From positions 62,001 to 126,000 of the forward strand of contig CAWBPD010000034.1 of assembly GCA_963790575.1 (NCBI GenBank): 64,000 nucleotides of DNA. The letters are read 5' to 3'. Origin of the DNA: CAVTSA01 sp963790575 (GTDB lineage: Bacteria; Chloroflexota; Dormibacteria; Dormibacterales; Dormibacteraceae). The notes under the pieces were generated by a model. That model worked only from the letters and a program-made list of their open reading frames with translations, was not told the DNA's origin and did no database searches. The translations under genes were made by a program, and so were the position numbers. Positions 52,948 through 61,567 of the stretch are shown one piece after another; the stretch's first letter is position 1, and every line of letters begins with the position of its first letter.

Positions 52948-53451
52948 GTGGCAGACATCATCGATTTCGATCCCACCCCCGACTTCGGCGTCGGCACGAT
53001 CGGCGAGCCGGGCTCGCGCCAGTTCTTTCTGCGCGGCGGCAACGATGACCAGACGCTGACCCTGGCGTGCGAGAAGGCCCACGTGCAGGGCCTCACCGTA
53101 CGCATCCGGCAGCTCCTCGCCGACCAGGGTGTCGAGCTCGGCGTGCCCGACCCGCGCCCGCCCCGGCCCGCGGAGCCGGCGACCATCGACTGGCGCATCG
53201 GCGAGCTGGGGTTGGGCTGGCACGATCGGCGGGAGCGGTTCGTGATCGTGGTCCGCGAGATCCCGGTGGAGGAGGGTGCCGAGCTCGCCGCCGCCCGCTT
53301 CTGGCTCACCCGGCAGCAGGTCGTCGGGTTCCTGGCTCAGGCCGAGTCCGTCCTCTCCCAGGGGCGCCCGCTATGCCCCAACTGCGGCCTGCCCATCGAC
53401 CCGGGAGGCCATCCCTGCCCCGCGGCCAATGGGTCTCGACCCGTCTTCTGA
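52948..53451 (+). CDS. DUF3090 family protein
   Basis: A 167-residue protein of the DUF3090 family, mostly known from actinobacteria. The conserved start is VADIIDFDPTPDFGVGTIG, then GEPGSRQFFLRGG, and the C-terminal knuckle CPNCGLPIDPGGHPCPAANG looks zinc-binding. GTG 52948 is the start. It overlaps the SCO1664-like gene by 23 bp. Function unknown. Confidence 0.83.
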   Translation: MADIIDFDPTPDFGVGTIGEPGSRQFFLRGGNDDQTLTLACEKAHVQGLTVRIRQLLADQGVELGVPDPRPPRPAEPATIDWRIGELGLGWHDRRERFVIVVREIPVEEGAELAAARFWLTRQQVVGFLAQAESVLSQGRPLCPNCGLPIDPGGHPCPAANGSRPVF

Positions 53452-54259
53452 CCGCTACCACCGGCCTCGGGAAGAACCCTCCACCTGGGGGGATCGGCAA
53501 CAGCAGCTCCGCACGCTCCCCGAGCTCCACCTGGTGGGCCGCTTCGCCAGCTCCTCGAACGCCACCTTCCTGGCCTGGCTGGGCAGCCATGTCCCCGACC
53601 GCGCCCTGCTGCGGAAGGTCGAGGACGACCCCTGCTCGGAGGTGCTGCGGGGAGATGGCCTGCTCACCGTCTACAAGCCGCGGCGGGGGGAGTCTCCGCT
53701 CTGGGACTTCCCGTCCGGAACGCTCTGCCTGCGGGAGGTGGCCGCGTATCAGCTGGCGCGGGAGTTGGGCTGGCCCCGCGTCCCGCCCACCGTCCTTCGT
53801 CCCGACGGCCCCTTCGGCGCGGGGTCGCTGCAGCTCTTCATCGACGCGCGGCCCGGATTCCGTCATCTCGACGACGACACCGTCCCCGACGACCGCTGGC
53901 GGGAGATCGCGGCCTTTGACGTCCTCAGCAACAACGCGGACCGGAAGGGTGGTCACTGCTTGCTCGACGAGGACCGCACGCTGTGGGCGATCGACCACGG
54001 CCTCACCTTCCACATCGACCCCAAGCTGCGCACGATCCTCTGGGAGTACTCGGGCGAATCGCTCCCCAACGCCCTGCGCCCGGGCCTGGAGAGGGTCGCG
54101 CGCGGGCTGCGTGGGGGGCGCCTCGGCCGGGTGCTAGGGCGCTGGCTCGATCCTGACGAGCTGACCATGCTTGAGGGGCGCGCCCGGCAGATGTTGGGGC
54201 CGGGGTGGCGGTTTCCACCCCCCCGGTCGCGCCGGGCTGTACCCTGGCCGCCGGTATGA
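53429..54259 (+). CDS. SCO1664-family kinase-like protein
   Basis: A 276-residue protein of the SCO1664 family, which resembles PI3/4-kinase or HipA-like folds. LLTVYKPRRGESPLWDFPSG holds the presumed ATP-binding Lys, then LCLREVAAYQLARELGW, the catalytic-loop-like LSNNADRKGGHCLLD and the metal-binding-like WAIDHGLTFH. It overlaps DUF3090 upstream and the surface protein downstream (ATGA). Target unknown. Confidence 0.83.
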   Translation: MGLDPSSDRYHRPREEPSTWGDRQQQLRTLPELHLVGRFASSSNATFLAWLGSHVPDRALLRKVEDDPCSEVLRGDGLLTVYKPRRGESPLWDFPSGTLCLREVAAYQLARELGWPRVPPTVLRPDGPFGAGSLQLFIDARPGFRHLDDDTVPDDRWREIAAFDVLSNNADRKGGHCLLDEDRTLWAIDHGLTFHIDPKLRTILWEYSGESLPNALRPGLERVARGLRGGRLGRVLGRWLDPDELTMLEGRARQMLGPGWRFPPPRSRRAVPWPPV

Positions 54260-55347
54260 GACGTCTGTGGGTCGCGGCTTGCGCCCTGGCCCTGGCCGGC
54301 GCCGCGCTCGCGGTCACTTCCCCGGTGGCGCTTGCCAGACCCCTGCCGCCGGGCGTCCACCGCGCCCCCCTCGCGGTGCCCAGGCCCACCTCGCGAGCGA
54401 CCCCGGCGGCGTCACCAACGCCCTCCCCGCGGGCGATCCCCGCGGCGGCGCCCACCCCCGCTCCCGCCCCCACGCCTCCGCCCCCGAACCCGGTGGTCAA
54501 CGTGACGCCCACCCAGGCCGGCCCCGGCGACACCGTCACCGTCAGCGGCTCCGGTTTCCCGCCCGGCACCCGGGCTCAGGTCTACCTGGACGGCCCCAAC
54601 CATCCGCTCGGCCCATCGACAGTGGTCGGCGGCGACGGCACGTTCACCACCACGGCGACGATCCCCGCCGGCGCGACGGTGGACCTGCACCAGATCTGCG
54701 CGCAGGTCAACACCAACACCCCTGCCTGTGCGCAGCTGCAGATTACGGCCGCCGCCACGCCGACCCCGGTCCCGACCCCGACCCCGGTCGCGACCCCGGC
54801 CACCGCCGCACCGACCGCGACCCCGCCCACGGCCGCCACCCCGGCGGCGGCGCCCAACGGTCTGCTCGCGTCGCTCTTTCCCTGGATTCTGATCCCGATC
54901 GCGATTCTGGCCATCCTGGCCGCGATCGCGATCGTGCTCCTGGTCCGCAGCCGCCGCTCCCGCGGAGGGGGTGAGGCCGCGCCGCCGCCCGTCTTCGGCG
55001 ACCCGCGCGGGACCGGTCAGCCGACCGTGACCCACCGCAGCCCACGCGGATACCGGGCCCCGACCGAACCCACGGGAGGCACGGTGTCCCGCGGCTACCG
55101 GCGGGAGGGGATCGGCGCCCCCACCCGCGGCGAGCCGCTGCCTGGCCGCGGGGACCGGCCGGGGCTGCAGGAGCCCGGCGACGGCAACCCGAAACTCCCC
55201 GGAGGTGGGCAAGGCTGGCTTCCCGAGGACGACCGGCGCGGCCTGCCCGGCGGCGGCCCGGCATCGCTGCCGCCCTCCGCTCGACCGCCCGGGCTGCCTC
55301 CCGGGGACGATGACGACGACCCCTTCTCCACTCCGCCTCGCCGCTGA
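54256..55347 (+). CDS. Secreted/anchored protein with Ig-like domain and proline-rich linkers
   Basis: A 363-residue protein. The signal peptide (about 1-30) is followed by a Pro/Ala/Thr-rich stalk, an Ig/IPT-like domain (NVTPTQAGPGDTVTVSGSGF) at about 80-160, a second Pro/Thr-Ala stalk, one membrane helix (about 215-235; FPWILIPIAILAILAAIAIV), and a basic then Gly/Pro-rich cytoplasmic tail ending in DDDDDPFSTPPRR. It is coupled to the kinase-like gene by an ATGA overlap, so the tail might be a target of it (speculative). Confidence 0.75.
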   Translation: MRRLWVAACALALAGAALAVTSPVALARPLPPGVHRAPLAVPRPTSRATPAASPTPSPRAIPAAAPTPAPAPTPPPPNPVVNVTPTQAGPGDTVTVSGSGFPPGTRAQVYLDGPNHPLGPSTVVGGDGTFTTTATIPAGATVDLHQICAQVNTNTPACAQLQITAAATPTPVPTPTPVATPATAAPTATPPTAATPAAAPNGLLASLFPWILIPIAILAILAAIAIVLLVRSRRSRGGGEAAPPPVFGDPRGTGQPTVTHRSPRGYRAPTEPTGGTVSRGYRREGIGAPTRGEPLPGRGDRPGLQEPGDGNPKLPGGGQGWLPEDDRRGLPGGGPASLPPSARPPGLPPGDDDDDPFSTPPRR

Positions 55348-55361
55348 CCCACACGGGATCA

Positions 55362-55417
55362 GAGCCCCGAATGCCGGCGATCGGGGGTCTGCAGACCCCC
55401 TGGGAGCCCGGAATGAG
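55362..55417. repeat. Paired intergenic repeat with strong palindrome, family B, copy 1
   Basis: GAGCCCCGAATG (55362) and GAGCCCGGAATG (55404) are 42 bp apart; between them is the perfect 18-bp palindrome GGGGGTCTGCAGACCCCC (55383-55400). On the minus strand it reads CAGACCCCCGATCGCCGGCA, the same phrase found at 57340-57359. It sits between convergent genes. Confidence 0.85.
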
Positions 55418-55439
55418 CGTGACCTGTGGTGCGGTGCGG

Positions 55440-56369
55440 TCAGCGCTCCAAGTGACGGCTCAGCGCCAGCACCGAGCCGCCCGCCCCCAGCAGCACCCCC
55501 GCCACGAGCAGCGCCAGTGAGGTGATGAGCACCGTGCTCTGATCCACGCCCGGCGCCAGCATCTGGTTCTCGGTCGCGGCGGCGCGAACTGCCGCCACGC
55601 CGGCGGCCGCGATCAGACCCGCCGCCACCAGGCCGGCGATGAAGCCGGTGAGGCCGCCCTCGACGAGGAACGGCCCGCGCAGCATCCAGCGGCGGGCCCC
55701 CACCAGTTGCATCACCCGCACCTCCTCGCGCCGCGTGTAGATGGCGGCGCGGACGCTGTTCTGGGTCACGACGACCGCGATCACCGCCAACAGGAGCAGG
55801 AAGGCACCGCCTCCCACCGCGACCCAGATCAGTCCGGTGAAGACGCGTTGGTAGGCACTCTCGTTGTAGGAGGTAGGGAGGGTCGGGTCGACCGCCGAGG
55901 AGCCCTCGGCGAGCTGGGCCACCGGGCGCAGGTCGGCGAGGTTCTTGACCGTCACCTCCAGGCTGGCCGGAAATGGGTTCTGGCCCGAGGCCCGGGCGAT
56001 GCCCCCCAGCCCCGGTCGCTGCTCCGCTTCCTTGAGCGCTTGGGCCTGGCTGGTGTAGCCGACCCGGACCACCCTCGGGTCCGACGCCAGCCGCGTCCGC
56101 AGCTGGGTGACCTCGACGTTCGACGCGCCCTGGCGCAGGTATACATGGAGCACGTCGGCGCTCCGAACCTGCTCCTGGGCGACCCCCTGGAGTCCCAGGG
56201 CTCCCAGCGCCACCACGCCGGCCAGGAGCAGGAGGAGGGTGATGGAGCCGATCGCGGTCGAGTTGGCGCCGAGGTGACGGCGCCAGTCGCGCAGCGCCCC
56301 CCCGACGACGAAGCGGCTCGCGTTGCGGAGGATGGTGAGGCGGCGGAGGCGCGGTCTGGGGTCCTTCAT
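55440..56369 (-). CDS. ftsX: Cell division protein FtsX
   Basis: A 309-residue permease-like protein that, with FtsE, activates peptidoglycan hydrolases at the septum. One N-terminal helix (about 40-60), an extracellular domain (QEQVRSADVLHVYLRQGASN to about 170), and three C-terminal helices with the FtsX loop YTRREEVRVMQLVGARRWML. It overlaps ftsE by 4 bp. Confidence 0.93.
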   Translation of the reverse strand: MKDPRPRLRRLTILRNASRFVVGGALRDWRRHLGANSTAIGSITLLLLLAGVVALGALGLQGVAQEQVRSADVLHVYLRQGASNVEVTQLRTRLASDPRVVRVGYTSQAQALKEAEQRPGLGGIARASGQNPFPASLEVTVKNLADLRPVAQLAEGSSAVDPTLPTSYNESAYQRVFTGLIWVAVGGGAFLLLLAVIAVVVTQNSVRAAIYTRREEVRVMQLVGARRWMLRGPFLVEGGLTGFIAGLVAAGLIAAAGVAAVRAAATENQMLAPGVDQSTVLITSLALLVAGVLLGAGGSVLALSRHLER

Positions 56370-57157
56370 GCCCGGTGCTCCGTGAGCCGCCCCACCTGGT
56401 GGCGGGGCGGCACCTCGAATTGCTGGTCCTCCTCCCAGCGTTCCCCGTCGCGCTCGTGCTCGGCGACCAGGCGACCGTCCTCCAGGACCAGGACGCGCCG
56501 GCCCACCCGCCGGACCACCTCCAGGTTGTGAGTCACGACCAGGACCGACCGGCCGAGCTCGGCCAGCTCGGCGAGCAGCGACATGATGCCGAGGGCGGTG
56601 CCGGCATCGAGATTGCCGGTGGGCTCGTCGGCGAGCAGCAGCTGGGGGCCGGAGACCAGGGCACGCGCGATCGCGACGCGCTGCTGCTCGCCCCCCGAGA
56701 GCTCGGCCGGATAGGCGTCGCCGGTGCCCGCCAGCCCGACCAGCTCCAGCGTCCTCTCGGCGCGGGCGCGGGCTTCGCGGTCGGACACCGAGAGATCCTG
56801 GACCTGGGCCGCGAAGGCGACGTTCTCGCGCGCGGTGAGCCGGGGCAGGAGCCGGTAGTCCTGGTACACGCTTCCCACCTGCCGGCGCAGGTCCGGCACC
56901 CGGCGCTGGGGTATCGAATGCACCGGTATCCCGTCAATGAAGATCTCGCCTTGCGACGGCTTGATCTCACGGTTCAGCAGCCGGAGCAGGGTCGACTTGC
57001 CCGAACCCGACTGCCCGACGATGAAGACGACTTCCCCTCGCAGCACGATGAGGTCGATCCCGCTCAAGGCGAGATGATCCCGGTACCGCTTGGTCACCCA
57101 CCGCATCCGCACCATCGGCGCTTGGGAGGCGGCGGGGGCCGCCACGACCGCGCTCAC
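56366..57157 (-). CDS. ftsE: Cell division ATP-binding protein FtsE
   Basis: A 263-residue ABC ATPase: Walker A VGQSGSGKSTLLRL, signature LSGGEQQRVAIARAL, Walker B LLLADEPTGNLDAGT, and the FtsE-specific QVGSVYQDYRLLPRLTAREN. A GTG at 57157 starts it. The C-terminus is about 30 residues longer than usual, rich in charged residues. It is coupled to ftsX. No prfB or smpB neighbour is present, unlike many actinobacteria. Confidence 0.94.
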   Translation of the reverse strand: MSAVVAAPAASQAPMVRMRWVTKRYRDHLALSGIDLIVLRGEVVFIVGQSGSGKSTLLRLLNREIKPSQGEIFIDGIPVHSIPQRRVPDLRRQVGSVYQDYRLLPRLTARENVAFAAQVQDLSVSDREARARAERTLELVGLAGTGDAYPAELSGGEQQRVAIARALVSGPQLLLADEPTGNLDAGTALGIMSLLAELAELGRSVLVVTHNLEVVRRVGRRVLVLEDGRLVAEHERDGERWEEDQQFEVPPRHQVGRLTEHRA

Positions 57158-57303
57158 CCCACTAGCAAGGCACGTTCCTGGTTACGGGGTCAAGCGCCAA
57201 GCTGGCTTCGCCGCCGGTGATGGGTGCCGTTCGCTGGCAAGAATGGCCGTCAAGCGCCGGGAAGGACTCGTCTCTTGGGACCGGCGCTCGGCGTGAGCTC
57301 AGA

Positions 57304-57369
57304 CCCGATTGCCGGCACTCGGGCTCCGTAGAGCGCGCGCAGACCCCCGATCGCCGGCACTCGGGCTGC
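57304..57369. repeat. Paired intergenic repeat, family B, copy 2
   Basis: GCCGGCACTCGGGCT occurs at 57311-57325 and 57353-57367, exactly 42 bp apart, each preceded by an AGACCC..GAT(T/C) phrase. The locus at 55362-55417 has the same words in the opposite orientation. It lies between the acyl-CoA synthetase stop and ftsE; the remaining gap (57158-57303) has no gene. Confidence 0.87.
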
Positions 57370-58989
57370 CTACTGCCCGCGCAGCTCGACGCGCCGGATC
57401 TTGCCGCTGATCGTCTTCGGCAGCTCGGCGACGAACTCGATCTCGCGCGGGTACTTGTAGGGCGCGGTCACCGCCTTCACGTGGTCCTGCAGTTCCTGCA
57501 CCAGCTCGGGAGACGCACGGTAGCCGGGGGCCAGGACGCAGAACGCCTTCACGATCTCGCCCCGCAGTGGGTCCGTCTTGGCGACCGCCGCCGACTCCGC
57601 GACCGCCGGGTGTGAGATGAGCGCGCTCTCCACCTCGAAGGGTCCGATCCGGTAGCCGGCCGAGATGATGACGTCGTCGGCGCGGCCCACGAACCACAGA
57701 TAGCCGTCCTCGTCCGTGACCGCGCGATCCCCGGTCACATACCAGGGACCGCGTCGCGAGGCCTGGGTCGCGCCCGGATTTCCGTAGTACTCCTTGAAGA
57801 GACCCGGTGGACGCTCCGGCTCGACGAGGACCGCGATGTCCCCCTCCTCGCCCGCAGGCGTGCGCTCGCCACGCTCGTCGATGGTGGCCACGGTGACCCC
57901 CGGCAGCGGCTTGCCCATCGACCCCGGACGCACCTCCATCTCCCGGGTGTTGCCGCACAACAGCACCGTCTCGGTCTGCCCGTATCCATCCCGAATCGTG
58001 AGACCGGTCCCCCGCTCCCAGGCCGCGATCACCTCCGGGTTCAGCGGCTCACCGGCGCCCACGCACCAACGCAGCGCCTTCAGGCGCCGCGCCCCCAGGT
58101 CCTCCAGGACCAGCATCCGGTAGGCGGTGGGTGGCGCGCAGAAGGTCGTGATCGGATAGCGCTCGAGCAGATCCAGCGTCTCCGCGGCCGAGAACTTCCC
58201 CCGGGCGTCCTGCTGGAACAGCGCGGCGCCTTGATTCCAGGGTCCGAAGAGCGATGACCAGGCGGCCTTGGCCCAGCCGGTCTCGGCCAGGTTGAAGTGG
58301 AGGTCCTGGGGTCCCAGGTCGAGCCAGTAACGCCCGGTCACCTGGTGGCCGAGGGGATAGCTGTGCGTGTGCAGCACCATCTTGGGGTGACCCTGCGTCC
58401 CCGAGGTGAAGTAGATGAGGGCGGGGTCGGTGCTCCGGGTGTCGACCGCTTTGGGGTCCGCCGCCACCCCGGACATCGCCGCCCCGTAGTCGAGCCACGG
58501 CGGCGACGGCGAACCGCCCACCGCGATCAGCAGTCGCAGGCTCGGGCAGCGCTCCCGCACCTGATCGACTTTGACCGCGTTCTCGGGGTCGGCCACGTAG
58601 ACCACGCCCTCCGCGGTGGTGGTCCGGTATTCGATGTCGCCCGCCGTGAGCAGGACCGTCCCCGGGACCGGGACCACACCCGCGAGCGTGCAGCCGAGCA
58701 TCACCTCCCACCAGGCGGGGATGCGGGGCAGCTGGACCAGGCACCGCTCGCCGGGAACGATCCCGGCGTCCTGGAGCAGGCGCGCGAAGCGGCTCGCCTG
58801 CTCCAGCAAAGCGTGGAACGTGATCCGGACCTCCTCTCCGTGCTCCCCGATCCAGAGCATCGCGAGCTGGTCGGGGTCCTGCGCCCAGCGGCCGACCACG
58901 TCCCGGGTGAAGTTGAAGCGCTCGGGGACGACCCACCGGTGGCCGCCCGCTCCGTCCTCAACGAGGCCGATCTCCTCCGTCACGCTCAT
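57370..58989 (-). CDS. Medium-chain-type acyl-CoA synthetase (AMP-binding)
   Basis: A 539-residue ANL-superfamily ligase that activates a carboxylic acid with ATP and joins it to CoA. The ATP loop is YFTSGTQGHPKMVLHTHSY (Gln where TTG is usual), then GYGQTETVLLCGNTREMEVR, GDRAVTDEDGYLWFVGRADD and the catalytic Lys in ELPKTISGKIRRVELRG. ATG 58989 fits the family N-terminus. It diverges from the zinc-ribbon gene by 80 bp. Confidence 0.9.
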   Translation of the reverse strand: MSVTEEIGLVEDGAGGHRWVVPERFNFTRDVVGRWAQDPDQLAMLWIGEHGEEVRITFHALLEQASRFARLLQDAGIVPGERCLVQLPRIPAWWEVMLGCTLAGVVPVPGTVLLTAGDIEYRTTTAEGVVYVADPENAVKVDQVRERCPSLRLLIAVGGSPSPPWLDYGAAMSGVAADPKAVDTRSTDPALIYFTSGTQGHPKMVLHTHSYPLGHQVTGRYWLDLGPQDLHFNLAETGWAKAAWSSLFGPWNQGAALFQQDARGKFSAAETLDLLERYPITTFCAPPTAYRMLVLEDLGARRLKALRWCVGAGEPLNPEVIAAWERGTGLTIRDGYGQTETVLLCGNTREMEVRPGSMGKPLPGVTVATIDERGERTPAGEEGDIAVLVEPERPPGLFKEYYGNPGATQASRRGPWYVTGDRAVTDEDGYLWFVGRADDVIISAGYRIGPFEVESALISHPAVAESAAVAKTDPLRGEIVKAFCVLAPGYRASPELVQELQDHVKAVTAPYKYPREIEFVAELPKTISGKIRRVELRGQ

Positions 58990-59069
58990 CGTCTGCTCCC
59001 ACTCACGCCTCGCCGGCGTCACCCGGTCGGAATGGTTGAAAACGTAACACCGTGGGTAGAACGTCGGCC

Positions 59070-59537
59070 ATGCCCAACCGGATCTTCTGCGAGGCCTGCG
59101 GCGCGCCGCTGGCCGGCGTGGGTGCCGCCTGCCTGGCGTGCGGCGCCGGCGTCGCCGCCCCGGCCTACGACTGGACCCGCCGTGGAGCGGCCGCCCACTC
59201 TCACGCCGGCGGACCACTGCAGGCACACAGCAGCATGCGGGCCGCTCTGCTCGGCATGGTCCCGGGTCTCGGACACCTCTACGCCGGACACCGGGTCAAG
59301 GCGGTCGCGATCTTCTGCGGTTTCGTGGCGGCCCTGTTCGTCGGCACCGACCTGGACATGACCGTGATCGGGGCCACCGCGGGCGTGCCCATCGACGCCG
59401 GCGGGGTCGGCCTCTGGCTGTTCAGCATGTGGGATGCCTACTGGACCGTGCGCCAGGACAACCGCGTCCTGCACGCGGCGACGGCGGGCGCCGGTAGGCC
59501 GTCTCTCAGCATTCCGGGCCTACGAACGCTCCGGTAG
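59070..59537 (+). CDS. Zinc-ribbon membrane protein (TM2/DUF5683-like)
   Basis: A 155-residue protein. The N-terminal ribbon has CEACGAPL and CLACGAGV, then two or three hydrophobic segments (ALLGMVPGLGHLYAGHRVKA, VAIFCGFVAALFVG) in the PGLGHLYAG style of TM2-like proteins. Its last 13 codons and stop lie inside a dispersed repeat (59499-59558), so the C-terminus may have been replaced. GTG 59052 is an alternative start. Confidence 0.75.
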   Translation: MPNRIFCEACGAPLAGVGAACLACGAGVAAPAYDWTRRGAAAHSHAGGPLQAHSSMRAALLGMVPGLGHLYAGHRVKAVAIFCGFVAALFVGTDLDMTVIGATAGVPIDAGGVGLWLFSMWDAYWTVRQDNRVLHAATAGAGRPSLSIPGLRTLR

Positions 59538-59558
59538 GGCCCCCTCGTAGAGAAACGG
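59499..59558. repeat. Dispersed two-stem palindromic element, family C, copy 2
   Basis: CCGTCTCTC (59499), CATTCCGGGCCTAC (59510), GGTAGGGCC (59533) and GAGAAACGG (59550) are the reverse-complement counterparts of the four blocks at 34706-34764. The outer arms pair with one mismatch. CCGGTAGG also appears at 59491 and 59531 (pitch 40). The stop codon of the plus-strand gene is inside it. Confidence 0.8.
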
Positions 59559-59562
59559 CCCC

Positions 59563-59979
59563 TCAGGCGGCCACTTCCAGCACCCCCGCTTTGAGATAAG
59601 CCCGAAGGCCCTCGCGCGCCAGCTCGTGGGCCGGGTTAGCCTTCCGGCTCACGTAGCGGACGACGCGGTGGCCCCGGCGGATGCGGGCCCGGACCTCGTC
59701 GATCGCCGCCCGGAAGGAGTCACTGGAGGGTTCACGGCTGCGGACGACGGGCGCGCAGTCGGTGCGAACGACGACCCGGTACAGCGGCCAGCGCGCCGCC
59801 GCCAGCTCGAGAGCGGCCGCGCAGATGTGTGCCTCCAGCTGAGCGGAGCCTCCGTCGTGAGCGAATCCGAACGACTCCTGGTAGAGAAGCCGCCCCCTGA
59901 GGAACACGGAAAGGCCACAGCCGGCCCTCCCGTACCTGTCGAGCGCCGCATCGACATAGAAGACGAGGCAATCTGGCAC
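59563..59979 (-). CDS. RNase H-like protein (RVT_3 type)
   Basis: A 138-residue RNase HI fold. Catalytic positions visible: Asp in VFYVDAALDRYG, Glu in AQLEAHICAAALELA, Asp in VVRTDCAPVV. The fourth position is in ANPAHELAREGL, where the usual Asp is His. It could cleave RNA in RNA-DNA hybrids or act as a tRNA/RNA binding domain. Convergent with the zinc-ribbon gene; 129 bp of empty sequence follows upstream. Confidence 0.78.
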   Translation of the reverse strand: MPDCLVFYVDAALDRYGRAGCGLSVFLRGRLLYQESFGFAHDGGSAQLEAHICAAALELAAARWPLYRVVVRTDCAPVVRSREPSSDSFRAAIDEVRARIRRGHRVVRYVSRKANPAHELAREGLRAYLKAGVLEVAA

Positions 59980-60108
59980 CTAGCACGGTCCTCCGCTGCA
60001 TCGGCCTGGACTCAAGGTTGCGGTGAGCTTAGCAGCATGTGGGGCGGCGCGCCACTCGACGGCACGAGATGTTGGGGTTGCCCACACCCGCGCTCAACCT
60101 GGCCGGGC

Positions 60109-61521
60109 TCAGTCGCCGACCTCGTCCGCGGCCCGGCGGATCGCCGTCCAGGCCTCTTCCACGTGGCGTTGTTCGGTGCGGACGGAGCCGATCGAAAGCC
60201 GCAGCACCAGCCGGCCGTCCAGCCGGGTGTGGGTCAGGAACAGTTCCCCCGAGCCGTTGAGGCGGTCCAGCAGGCGTTGATTCGCCTCATCCCCGCCACG
60301 AAGCCGGAAGCAGACCAGGTTCAGGGGGACCGGCGCCACCACCTCGAACCGCTCGTCCGCGCGGACCGCCTCCGCGAATGCCGAGGCCAGCCGCACGTGC
60401 TCGCGCACGTGGTGGCGCAGGCCCTCGGCTCCGTAATGGCGAATCATAAGCCACAGCTTGAGCGCTCGGAAACGTCGCCCCAGCGGGATCTGCCAGTCCC
60501 GGTAGTCGATCACCGCCCCCGACTCCGACGCCTGGTTGCGGAGATATTCGGGCAGGACGCTGAGAGCGCCGATCAGCGCCGAGCGGTCGGCCACGTAGAA
60601 GGCGTCACAGTCGAAGTTGACGAACATCCACTTGTGAGGGTTGAAGCAGTAGGAGTCCGCCAGCTCCAGGCCCCGGTTGACAAAGCGAAACTCGGGGCAG
60701 ACGGCGGCGGTGCCGCTCATGGCCGCGTCCACATGCAGCCAGATCCCCTCCCGGCGGCACAGCTCACCGATCACCGGCACCGGGTCGATGGCATTCGAGG
60801 AGGTGGTCCCGACGGTGGCCACGGCCAGGCAGGGGACCACCCCCGCGGCCCGGTCCTCCTGGATGCGACGCGCGAGGTCGTCCGGTCGCATCGCATACTC
60901 GCCGTCCACCTCGATCAGGCGCAGCGCCTCGGCTCCCAGCCCGGCGACCCGGACCGCCTTCTCGACCGAGGAATGGGTCTGCGTGGAGGCGTAGACGGCG
61001 AGCGGACGCCCCTCCGCCCGCGCCCGTTCACGGGCGGCGACCACCGCGCAGAGCACCGCGCTCGAGGCCGAATCCTGGATCACGCCTCCGCCGGCGCCGG
61101 TGGAGCGGAAGCGGTCGGGCAGGGCACAGAGATCCAGCAGCCAGTCCAGCACATGCGTTTCGAGCTCGGTGCAGGCGGGACTGGTGGACCACAGCATCCC
61201 CTGCACGCCCAGCCCGGCGGAGAGCAGCTCACCCAGGATCGAGGGGCCGGAGCTGTTGGCCGGGAAATAGGCGAAGAAGCGTGGCGACTGCCAGTGGGTG
61301 ATGCCGGGGAGGATGATGCTGTCGAGATCGCGCAGCACCGCCTCGAAGGGCTCGCCGCGGTCTGGCGGATGCGGCGGCAGCGCCGCGCGGATCTCTCCCG
61401 GTGCGAGGGGCGACAGCACCGGGAACTCCTCGATCCGCTCCAGATAGTCGGCGACCCAGTCCACCGTCTCATGGCCCCGGCGGCGGAACTCCTGAGGCGT
61501 CATGTGGTAGTTGGCGGGCAT
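60109..61521 (-). CDS. Group II PLP decarboxylase (aromatic-L-amino-acid decarboxylase type)
   Basis: A 470-residue enzyme: TPQEFRRRGHETVDWVADYL at the N-terminus, HWQSPRFFAYFPANSSGPSI, the cofactor region STQTHSSVEKAVRVAGLG, LHVDAAMSGTAAVCPEFRF and the Schiff-base Lys in SYCFNPHKWMFVNFDCDAFY. It decarboxylates an aromatic amino acid (Tyr, Trp or DOPA type) to an amine. It starts 46 bp after the amidase stop on the same strand. ATG 61503 is also possible. Confidence 0.9.
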   Translation of the reverse strand: MPANYHMTPQEFRRRGHETVDWVADYLERIEEFPVLSPLAPGEIRAALPPHPPDRGEPFEAVLRDLDSIILPGITHWQSPRFFAYFPANSSGPSILGELLSAGLGVQGMLWSTSPACTELETHVLDWLLDLCALPDRFRSTGAGGGVIQDSASSAVLCAVVAARERARAEGRPLAVYASTQTHSSVEKAVRVAGLGAEALRLIEVDGEYAMRPDDLARRIQEDRAAGVVPCLAVATVGTTSSNAIDPVPVIGELCRREGIWLHVDAAMSGTAAVCPEFRFVNRGLELADSYCFNPHKWMFVNFDCDAFYVADRSALIGALSVLPEYLRNQASESGAVIDYRDWQIPLGRRFRALKLWLMIRHYGAEGLRHHVREHVRLASAFAEAVRADERFEVVAPVPLNLVCFRLRGGDEANQRLLDRLNGSGELFLTHTRLDGRLVLRLSIGSVRTEQRHVEEAWTAIRRAADEVGD

Positions 61522-61567
61522 CGGCTCATGGTCGCAGAAGGTTCAGGGACACCCGGTGTCTCGCCGC

